NCBI GenBank assembly: GCA_963575745.1
Contig: CAUYUJ010015305.1
Span: 615,491-679,490, forward strand
Reading direction: 5' to 3'
DNA: 64,000 nt
Origin: Prorocentrum cordatum
Lineage: Eukaryota; Sar; Dinophyceae; Prorocentrales; Prorocentraceae
Made by a program: the position numbers and the translations under genes. Positions 1 through 9,083 of this stretch are shown one piece after another. The number at the start of each line of letters is the position of its first letter. Positions within the stretch are counted from its first letter, which is position 1. The notes beneath the pieces are model-generated. The model was not told the origin of the DNA and did not search any database. It worked only from the letters and a program-made list of their open reading frames with translations.

Positions 1-545
1 ACGCCTACGACGGCGCCAAGACGCCCCAAGACGCCTTCAGGACGCCCCACGAGCCTTCCCAAGAGGGCTCCGAGGGGCAAGAATCAATAATGGTCCTTGG
101 GCTTTCCAGTGCTTCTGGGATAAACGTCTTCTCGAGCTTCAAACGCTCCAAAACGGCCCAAGAGGCCCCGTAGACCGCCCCAAAACTGTTCAAGAGGCCT
201 CCACGAGGGCCCCAGGACGGCCCAGGAGGGTCCTAAGATAGCCCAAAGAGGAACCCCAAGACAGCCAAAGAGCGCCCCCAGAGGACCCCAGGAGAGGCAG
301 AAAGGGAGAACACGAACCGAAAGTCCTTCTTTCCGCCCCAAGAGGCCCCCAAAAGGCCCCAAGAAGCCCCCAAGCGGCCCAAAAGGTCCCTAATAAGGCA
401 CCAGAGGCCCAAAGAAGGCCCCTAGAAAGCCACCGACACGCTTCAAAACTGCCTCCAAGAGGCTCCGCCGGGCCCCAAAACAGCCCCCCAAACGGCCACA
501 ACGATCCCCACTGAGCGCCCAAGAAGCCCACGGCGCTTCAACCGT
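1..545. repeat. degenerate GGCCCTCTTGGG-type array (copy 1)
   Basis: The stretch is built from variants of CCCAAGAGGCCCC spaced 10-16 bp apart, with interruptions. Every frame on both strands is open and rich in Gly/Leu/Trp/Pro, which is a by-product of the repeat. The same family returns at 20830-21440, 22880-23290 and 25900-27990. Confidence 0.75.
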
Positions 546-1310
546 GGATTACACGCCTCTTCTGGGGGTTGGCAGAATGGCGGAAGCCTCTGGAATCATG
601 TAGCGAGGCCCTTCACAGCGAGCCAACCCTGGGCGGTTGCCTTAGAAACCCTGGCCCCCAGGCAGCCTTCAAGGTGACGAGAAGCCGGCGACATCTAGAG
701 CGCCCGCACAATTTGCAGGCACCGCTGTGAGCCATGCCCTTCCTGCGACGAAGAACTTCCTCGGTCGCAGCGAAGCGAGCTGATACTGCCCCCTTTCAGA
801 AGGCAGTTCTAAACAGTGAGGGCAACTCTGGTATCCCTCGAGCGGTGGGATGTCCGCACCGAGGTCAAGCACCGGAAAACTGCAAGTGCCCATCATCTTC
901 CAGACCTTGGCCTGTCCTGCTCGGCGACTGTGAGCATATTGGTTGCGTGGGGACCACGCCGTCAAGCTTCCAGCGTGGAACTCTAGGCACGAGCTTGCAA
1001 CATATTACCCTGTGACATACCTGGCCCATTTTCATCATGTGACGAAAGGAATCGGCCCAAACTTGCCAGGCCAATGACAGTGCAGGCGCCGTTATGTGTT
1101 GCGCAAGCTACAGGGGATCCGCTCACGTGGCACGATTCACAGGCACAGGACAACAATAGAAGGACCAGGGGCGAAGGCCCAGGCTTGAGGAGGAAATTGG
1201 GGGCGGGAACGAAGGGCAGGAGAAGGACGCGCAGGGCGTCGACCCGTCAGCACGCCAGCAGCACAGGGAATCCAGCTGGGAGAGCCAACTCAAGCCCCCA
1301 CCTTTGGAAA
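546..1310. other. unassigned unique-looking sequence
   Basis: No convincing gene. A minus-strand frame at 669-965 contains a spaced pair of Cys residues (SCPHCLELP) after an acidic stretch. This vaguely recalls zinc-knuckle remnants of retroelement Gag proteins, but the frame has no flanking support. It may be an old transposon fragment; I would not annotate a gene. Confidence 0.3.
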
Positions 1311-1630
1311 GAGGAGCCCAGGCTTACCCCGGGCCCCAAAAATGAAGGGGGGCTGGCTTCCAAGCCCCCCCCCCCTCTTCAGCCAGGGACCCCCCAACTA
1401 CAGAATCTAAACAAACAGGAGGGCAGGTAGTTCCAGAAGCCCCTACGCCCCCCGGGGTACCAAAAAGGGGGGGAGGGGGGTAGCTCCTCTATCCCTCCAT
1501 CCTTTGGCTAGGGCCCCTCCCCCATGTTAAAGATGCCTGCAAAAGGGGGGGAAAGGGGGGGAAGGGGGGTAGCCTCGGAAGCCCCCGTCCTCTTTTCTAA
1601 GGGAGGGGGGAGGAGCTGGAGGCTGGGCCT
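1310..1630. repeat. G/C homopolymer-rich segment with CCTTT-AAAGG palindromes
   Basis: Runs of C and G up to 10 bases alternate with CTTTGG/AAAAGG cores, giving short imperfect palindromes. The same style of sequence occurs at 20400-20650, 21710-21810 and 22720-22760, suggesting a dispersed family. Confidence 0.5.
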
Positions 1631-2360
1631 CCCCTTTTACTGAGATGTGTGCCACGAGCGTGCTCTTGCAAAAACGCGTACCAGTGCGTACGGAACACCA
1701 GATGCAGTAACGAGCAATGAATTACTACAGCTTCCTCTCCCGTTGTGGCTACCTCACATTATCAAAAGGTTGAATCGGCTCCGTGGTCGTATACTCCGCG
1801 CATCGGACCCGACTCCGAAAGGCCTTGCCGACATAGGCGAAACGACCACAAAGGCCACAGTGGGAAATGTTGACACAGGTGCTTCTGACCAAGCTGGTAT
1901 GGTTTCAGAATTGCAGCCGAGACAATTGATGCCGACGCGGCCACATAACACACATTGCTTCAACAAGGCACCTTTTCACGTAGGCGATATAAACCTGACG
2001 CTAAGGTTCGACATATCTGTTTCCAACAGAACAACTCCATGGTTTGGAAGCTGTTCTTGGCGCACAAAGAGAAAACGCGATATGGCAATTCCCTCTGGTG
2101 GTAACAACCCATCTGTCAAGACCGGTAAGATTGAATTGGCCGATTGCATTCCTTCTAGCATTTGTGCAGGAAGCTGCACGCGTCGACTATCGCAACGAAC
2201 TTGTCACATCACGAGTTTTTAACGTTGTCTGACAACACCCTAACAGTGATGGGGGGCGTCGAGAAATTATTTCAAACCACGAACACGAACACGAACACCC
2301 GCCGACGAGTTTCCCCCATGCCTTCAAGGGAGAGTGGCGGTGCATGAAATCGCTGGCTCC
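1630..2360. other. unassigned, lower-GC unique sequence
   Basis: A plus-strand open frame spans 1647-2222 (about 190 codons) but shows no recognisable domain, no codon-bias contrast with the other frames and no conserved motif. Open minus-strand frames overlap it. I cannot support a gene. Confidence 0.3.
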
Positions 2361-2504
2361 TAGTAGTGCATTTGTTCCACAACCATCCTGTGGTGTTGGG
2401 TCCTCGTTTTGAAAAGACAGCGCGCCGAGTTCCTCCTTCCTCCTTCCTCCTCCCCCTCCTCCCTCCTCCCGTTCCTCCCATCCCTTGCCCCCCTCACACG
2501 TATC

Positions 2505-3660
2505 GTGGCCCCATGGGGAGCTCCACCGAAGGCCCAAATGCTACCGCCCGCATGCGTTCCCCCCATCCATGCAGTACAGCGCTTCGTGGCCCAGCGTTAC
2601 CGCCCGCATGCGCCCCCCCACCCCACCCAGTATATTGTTTCGTGGCCCCATAGGGAGCTCCACCAAGGCCCCAGCGCTACCGCCCGAATGCGCCCCCCCT
2701 ATCCAGTACAGCGCGTCGTGGCCCCACAGGGAGCTCCACCGAAGGTCCCAGTGCTATCGTCCGCATGCGACCCCCGCATCCAGTACAGCGTCTCGTGGCC
2801 CCATATGAAGCACCACCGACGGCCCCAGAGCTACCGCCCGCATGCGCCCCCCCACCCAATACAGCGTTTAGTGGCCCGATAAGGAGCTCCACCCACGGCC
2901 CGGGTGTTATCGCCCGCATGCGTCCCCCCACCCAGTGCAACGTTTCGTGGCCCCACAAAGAGCTCCACCACAGGTCCAAGTGCTACCGGCGGCGCCAGTG
3001 CTACCGCCCGCATGCGCCTCCCCCAGCCAATACAACGTTGCATGGCCCTATAGGGAGCTACCGCCGGCATGCGTCCCCCCCCCACTCAGTACAGCGCTTC
3101 GTCGCCTCACAGGGAGCTCCACCGAAGGCCCCAGTGGAATCGTCCGCATGCGTCCGCCCCCACCCAGTACAGCGTTTCGTGGCCTCATATGGGGCTCCAC
3201 CGAAGGGCACAGTGGAATCGTCCGCATGCGTCCGCCACCCACCCAGTACAGTGTTTCATGACCCAACAGGGACCAATGGCCCCAATGGCACAGTCCACAT
3301 GCGTCCCCCCCACCCAGTGCAGCGCTTCGTGGCCACATAGGGAGCTCCACTGCAGGCCCCAGTGACAAGGTCCACATGCATTTCCCCCACCCGATACAAC
3401 GCTTCGTGGCCCATAGGGAGCTCCACCGACGGCCCAAGCGCTACCGCCCGCATGCGTCTCTCCCACCCAGTACATCGCTTCGTGGCCCCATAGGGAGCTC
3501 CACTGAAGGCCCCAGTGGCAAAGCTACCCAGTATAGCAGTATAGCGTTTGGTGGCCCATGGGGAGCTCCACAGGAGGCCCCAGTGGCAAAGTTCGCATGC
3601 GTCCCCCCCCACCCAGTACAGTGTTTCTTGGTCCATACCGAGCTCCACTGAAGACGATAC
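2505..3660 (+). repeat. 70-80 bp tandem satellite, block 1
   Basis: About fifteen diverged copies of a unit containing GGGAGCTCCACCGAAGGC, CGCATGCG and CAGTACAGCG followed by TTCGTGGCC. The GGAGCTCC core recurs every 70-80 bp. Apparent Arg/Pro/His-rich ORFs here are translations of the satellite. The block matches the inverted block at 6355-6765. Confidence 0.9.
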
Positions 3661-6350
3661 CCACAACTGCAGGATTCACAACTGCATATGGTTGGGTCCT
3701 TCGCCAAGCAAAGTTTGAGGGATAAGATGGGAGCGGACAGCATGATTCCAGCATGGTCGTTGCACAGTTTCGACTCCAGGGCGAATTGCAGGCGTGCCCA
3801 AAAGCCCCTTCAAAGTGGCACGGAGACGGTGCGGAGGGAGACATGATTCCAGCAGAAGCGGTGCACAGATTCGACTCCGAGGCATGCTGCGGATGTGCCG
3901 GCTCTTAGTGGTGAGGTGTACACCGCCATCCTCCCCATGAGACCACGATCCACTCGAGGGCGTCCGTGTGTAAATATTTTGTGGACGGAGGCGCGGCCTC
4001 GCTGTGAGGCAGCGCCGCCGTGGAGCTCCCCGTTCTTGCGGGGGGGGGGGGGGGCAAGGCCGGACACAGCAGTTGAGCATGCCGTCTCGAGGGCTCCAGC
4101 AACAGGGGTGCGTAAATAAAAGCAGGGGGGCACGGGGAGGGCGAGGGAGAAGAGGGGGGAGGAGAAGGAGGAGAAGGGAGAGGAGGATACAGAAGGAAGA
4201 GCCGTCTACGCACCCCACCCACTGAGCCCCTGAGACGGCATGGCAGAAGCAGGTACGAACCAGCCATGTCCTTGCGCAGAAACACCACGTGATGTCTATA
4301 CCGGCCATCAGATCCAACATTCGCCAGCCCCGTTTCGAGCGGCGCGCATGTGAGAGGCGGCACTCCTCCCTCCTCTTTGACTCTTACATCCAACACCTCT
4401 GCCCTTTACTTAAACTCACCTCCCGCTCCTTTTCCTGCTCTCCCTCTTCCTGCTGCTGCTGCTGCTGCTGCTGGTCCCCCCCTGCTTCTTCCCATCCGCA
4501 TGCAGAAACAGCCATACGCATGACTGAACAAACGGTCTCGCATTCTCAGGTGCACTGCGTTCCCACACCTGCATGCCTCCGCGCACAAGAGTACATACTC
4601 CCGCGCAATCTTGAAAGTTCCCAGTGGTGAACACGACAAAACAACGCAGCGATACAGACCCGTGCGTATGCTGGGCGCCCACGATGCACCCCAGAAAACG
4701 GTGACATCTTTTCCACCGTGTTTGGGTTACGCTGGTGTCTAGCCACAATAAGTGCTAAACGACGAACGACGCCGCCTCCTGGCCCAAGGGCCCTGGTGCT
4801 GGAGCAGCGCTGGAGGAACAGACGTGGCAGGACCCACAGAGCAGCGAACCCCTTCCGAACCCGAAACGCTTCGTATCCCAGCGTCCTCGCCGTAGCAGAA
4901 TGCCTGTCAGCCACCTGGAAAAATTGCTGTTGCTTCCCCCCCCCTTAGCCGCAAAGGGGCAACGATGAGGGGGGCCGCTGAGGGGAGGGGGGTGACATTG
5001 ACCTGGAATCGGCGATGCATCGCCGATAGATCGCCAGTGGGCCCCTGGTAGCGACACCGCACGTTCCTGGGCGAGGTGGGCCATCGGACCCCTGACGACG
5101 AGGAACAGGCGATCGGGGGTCGATGAATTAACCCCTGAAGCCTACGCCCTCCTAGCGTTGCCCATGGCTTCGCCGCCAGACTGGTGCGAAGGGCCACCCA
5201 CCTGTGCCAGCGTTCCCCTGCAATCCACTCGGCCCCAAGACGGCTTCGGGACAGACCAGGGACCCTCCAGAGGCCCAATGCTGTCCCAAGCTGCGTGAGC
5301 ATGTGCATGCGTTGGGACTGGACTCGGGCAACAGGAACGCGCCCCTACTCCAACCGGGGGATCGATCCGGAGCAAATCAAACAGAGAACCAAATTGTCTA
5401 GCGAGCGCAAGCCTTCAGCACTGTGATCACACGGAAAGCTGAGCATGTTACCCGTACTCCTAAAAACTCAGTGCATTACTCGATGTGTGCGTGCTACCCT
5501 TCCGCAGGGGGGCATGCTAACATTCCCTGTGTTTCCCGATTTTCACAAATGACCCCCGAAAAGAAACCGCTGAATGGTGGGAGGTGGGGGGAGGCAAAAA
5601 CAATACCGATGACGAGCCGGCGTGGAAGCCCATGAGCGCGTTGCTGTTGAAGAAAAAGCGAGCCTTCGGGCAATTGCGAAGAGGTATCCAACACCCTGAC
5701 GGGAACCCAAAGGGCGGCTGGCTGCGCAAGGACACGTTGTAGCACGCTGGTGCTCCCCAAAAAGCATCACGCTGTAGGGGCAAATCTTTTTTTCCTGGAA
5801 TGGTTGCGCACGTGTATGTCGACATGCACCCCTGCACGTGTGGTCACCTGGCAGGTAGTCCAAACGGCGCCAACGAACCTCACCCGAAACACGACCCGAA
5901 CCGTGCGGGCGCCTCGGCTTGAGCGACGGAGAAAGCGCTAAAACCACACAACCACACACATTAGGTGACCTGGTCGATGACCCTGGACCAAGACCCATGA
6001 GAAAGTCCAACCGCAGCGCAAACGGTGAACCGCGGTCGCACGAATGCTGCTGCGGAGAGCTGGCCGCATGCCTGGAACTTCTGGATCTCCCCCTGGTGCT
6101 TCACGTGCACCTGCGGCGAGGCCGAAGACAGGAAGGATCGAGAAAGGCCCTCGAGAGAGCCACGACGGTCGCTGCGTCATGGCCGCCCTTCTTCTGCTCT
6201 GGCTCCCCAAACTTTTCATCACGCTCAGCAGATTCATCCCACCAACCCTTGGGGCGAAGGTGGTCTAACGAATTAGATTTCCTCGTCTAATGTCTTGTGC
6301 TTTTCCAAAAGGTTTACCTCCCCCCATCCCTGGGTTCTGTTCGGGGGGTC
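3661..6350. other. mixed non-coding sequence with short microsatellites
   Basis: No supported gene in 2.7 kb. It contains a G-run at about 4040-4053, a purine-rich patch at 4125-4200, a CTG tract and several short low-complexity runs. ORFs of 60-160 codons exist on both strands but none carries a recognisable motif. Confidence 0.4.
4453..4476 (+). repeat. (CTG)8 microsatellite
   Basis: Eight uninterrupted CTG triplets between a TCCCTCTTC run and a C-rich run. Confidence 0.9.
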
Positions 6351-6354
6351 GCAC

Positions 6355-6765
6355 AGTGGAGCTACATATAGGCCCACGGAACGTCGTACTGTTTGTGGCG
6401 GACGCATGCGGGCATCCCCACTGGGGCCTTCAGTGGAGCTCCCTGTGGGGCCACGAAGCGCTGTACTGACCGTGGCGGACGCATGCGGGCACCCCCACTG
6501 GGGCCTTCGGTGGAGCTCCCTATGGGGGTGGCGGCCGCATGCGGGCACACCCATGTGAGCCTTCGGTGGAGCTCCCTGCGGGGCCACGAAACGCTGCACT
6601 GGGCGTGGCGGACGTATGCGGGCACCCCCGCTGGGGCCTTCGATGGAGCTCCCTGCGGGGCCACCGAACGCTGCACTGGGCGTGGCGGACGCATGCGGGC
6701 ATCCCCCACCGGGGCCTTCGGCAGGGCTCCCTCTGGGGCCTCGAAGCGTGTGAGGCGTGTGCCAA
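6355..6765 (-). repeat. 70-80 bp satellite, block 2 (inverted)
   Basis: Five to six copies of the unit seen at 2505-3660, here as its reverse complement (GGAGCTCCCTGTGGGGCCAC, CGCATGCGGGC). The two blocks face each other across about 2.7 kb of non-satellite DNA. Confidence 0.85.
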
Positions 6766-6799
6766 AGTGAAGGGGGCGACGGGAGGAGGGAGGAGGAAG

Positions 6800-7492
6800 G
6801 GGAGGAGGAGGAGAGGAGAGGAGAGGAGAGGAGAGGAGAGGAGAGGAGAGGAGAGGAGAGGGAGGAGAGGAGAGGAGAGGAGAGGAGAGAGGAGGAGAGG
6901 AGAGGAGAGGAGAGGAGAGAGGGAGAGGAGAGAGAGGAGAGGAGAGAGAAGAGGAGAGGAGAGGAGAGGAGAGAGAGGAGGAGAGGAGAGGAGAGGAGAG
7001 GAGAGGAGAGGAGAGGAGAGGAGAGGAGAGGAGAGGAGAGGAGAGGAGAGGAGAGGAGAGAGGAGAGGAGAGGAGAGAGAGGAGAGGAGAGGAGAGGAGA
7101 GGAGGAGGAGAGGAGAGGAGAGGAGAGGAGGAGGGAGAGGAGAGGAGAGGAGAGGAGAGGGAGAGGAGAGGAGAGGAGAGGAGAGGAGAGGAGAGGAGAT
7201 GAGAGGAGAGGAGAGGATGAGGAGAGGAGAGGAGAGGAGAGGAGAGGAGAGGAGAGGAGGAGAGGAGAGGAGAGAGAGAGGGAGAGGAGAGGAGAGAGGA
7301 GAGGAGAGGAGGAGAGGAGGAGAGGAGGAGAGGAGGAGGAGAGGAGAGGAGAGGAGAGGAGAGGAGAGGAGGAGAGGAGAGGAGAGGAGAGGAGAGGAGA
7401 GGAGAGGAGAGGAGAGGAGAGGAGAGGAGAGGAGAGGAGAGGAGAGGAGAGGAGAGGAGAGGAGAGGAGAGGAGAGGAGAGGAGAGGAGCGG
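6800..7492 (+). repeat. (GGAGA)n polypurine tract
   Basis: About 690 bp of GAGAG/GGAGA pentanucleotides with occasional one- to three-base slips. The plus strand is essentially all purine, so H-DNA (triplex) is possible. It produces false open frames of more than 500 codons on both strands (Ser/Leu on one, Glu/Arg on the other). Confidence 0.95.
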
Positions 7493-7689
7493 AGGAACGC
7501 GGGGACCGTCTTTTCAGAGAGAGAGAGAGAGAGAGACATAAAAAACATATCCTCGATCCATTTCTTGCAGGGGAGCTCGCTCGCGGCCCCAGCCGGCCGT
7601 CAACCGCGTGCGCGGAAGGAGCGGGAACGACTGCAACCGCATCGGACCGCAGTCGGTTCGCCCCCTCCTCCAGCTGCGCGCTCATCGCA

Positions 7690-7791
7690 AGAGGATGAGG
7701 ATGATGATGAGGACGATGATGCTGATGCTGATGCTGATGCTGATGCTGATGCTGATGCTGATGATGATGATGATGCTGATGATGTTGATGC

Positions 7792-7823
<32 letters not shown>

Positions 7824-7860
7824 GTGATGGCAATGCAAATGATTATGATGCGGATGAGGA
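7690..7860 (+). repeat. GAT/GCT trinucleotide tract
   Basis: Interleaved GAT, GCT and GAG triplets directly abutting the left end of the YR retrotransposon. The tract reads as poly-Asp/Ala or poly-Met/Leu depending on frame. The element appears to have inserted at its edge. Confidence 0.85.
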
Positions 7861-7989
7861 TGCTCCCTTTTTCCAGCTCGGGCAGGCCAGGTGGCGAGGA
7901 TTCGAGACGCTGCCGACGCAAGAGGCTGCCGCCACGGATCTCCGATCCGTAGGCGGCCACGGACATCAACTGAAATTTCGGACACACCC
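7861..7989 (-). repeat. split direct repeat B2
   Basis: 129 bp, identical by eye to 8113-8241. It forms the outer 3' end of the element, separated from A2 by about 38 bp of purine-rich sequence. Confidence 0.9.
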
Positions 7990-8027
7990 GGGCAAAGATA
8001 GAGCGAAAGCAAGGGGGGGAGGGAGGG

Positions 8028-8112
8028 AGCTTGAGCGAAACGTCAACGGAAGATCGCAGACGGGCGGCCAGCGACGCTTCCCAAGGAGCAACCCTGTTCG
8101 GAGAACGACTTA
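8028..8112 (-). repeat. split direct repeat A2
   Basis: 85 bp, identical by eye to 14398-14482 and contiguous with B1. The A2-B1 join is expected to match the circle junction in this element class. Confidence 0.9.
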
Positions 8113-8241
8113 TGCTCCCTTTTTCCAGCTCGGGCAGGCCAGGTGGCGAGGATTCGAGACGCTGCCGACGCAAGAGGCTGCCGCCACGGATCTCCGATCC
8201 GTAGGCGGCCACGGACATCAACTGAAATTTCGGACACACCC
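8113..8241 (-). repeat. split direct repeat B1
   Basis: 129 bp, identical by eye to 7861-7989. It starts 57 bp after the stop codon of the methyltransferase-like frame. Confidence 0.9.
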
Positions 8242-8298
8242 AAAATGCTGCAAAATGCACAGCTAGACTGGCAACGCCGAAAATACAACAATTGTTAA

Positions 8299-9083
8299 TC
8301 AAGCGTCGGAAGACGTTCGCGCAGCACGCCCTATCAAAACGGAGAACTGATTAGCCCGGGACCTGGCTTTCTCGTCGGCATAGGCTCTGGCGAGGGTGCT
8401 GCAGAGCTTGCGAGGATATGCCTCCGCCAATCTAGTGCGGAACCTGCCCGACGCGTCTTTGCCGGACAGCTCTTGATGCCGCTGCCCAGTGAGGACACAG
8501 ACGGGCCCTGTACATCTGAACTTGGCCAAAGGTGCCAAGTCGAAGAGAAACGCAGCAATCCTGGTGCTCTTCCTCCAGGGCGTCCCGAACCGGCAGTACT
8601 CGATCACCTGGGTCGTGACCTGCCGGCGCTGGAGCAGGGACAGCATCGGCGGCAGCTGCCACGCGTAGCTCAGCGCGGGGTTCTCGACGGACCAGGGGAC
8701 GAAACACTGGCAGCACAGCACGCAGAAGGATATCGTAAGCCGCGCGTACAGGTTGCCCCACTTCACCTTCTGGAAATCGGCGCCCTCGGGATGGAGACTG
8801 GGCAGGCCCCAAACGTGCTCCTGGGACCGGAGCCGCGGAGGCCCGTTGGGGCGGTCTCACGCCCGCGAGAAGGTCTCGCAAGGAAAGCCAGCATGCAGGC
8901 CGCAGACGAGCCCCGCCCGCATCCAGCCTCGAATGAGGCGGGCGCTCCTGGGGTCGCGCAGGTCGTAGGCGGGGCCGCACAGGATGTCCCACCGCAATGT
9001 GGGGACATTTCCCCGCTCCATGGCATCGGACAGGTGGCCCGAGCCCGCGAACAGCTCGAGGAACACGGCGACGGTCGGCGCCC
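8299..9083 (-). pseudogene. cytosine-C5-methyltransferase-like domain of the YR element, interrupted by a stop
   Basis: This is the C-terminal part of the long RT-RH frame. After YR ends, the frame reads VFLELFAGSGHL, which fits the SAM-binding motif I of C5 methyltransferases (DLFAGxGG). LHAGFPCETFSRA fits motif IV with its Pro-Cys nucleophile, and WSVENPALSY fits the Glu-Asn motif VI. The stop TGA at 8859-8857 falls directly after the Pro-Cys motif. The same frame then continues without another stop to TGA at 8299, with coherent protein (DRPNGPPRLRSQEHVWGLP). The codon before the break ends in a CpG context, so CGA to TGA by deamination is the simplest cause. DIRS elements carry a methyltransferase-like domain usually described as N6-adenine type; here the visible motifs look C5-like. 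Activity is not shown, and the domain is shorter than host enzymes. Confidence 0.7.

Noticed and set aside
1647-2222. Hypothetical 191-codon protein
   Set aside because: No motif, codon signal or neighbour supports it and antisense frames are equally open.
6273-8266. Open frames of more than 570 codons on both strands
   Set aside because: They are translations of the GGAGA, satellite and GAT/GCT repeats; no domain and both strands open.
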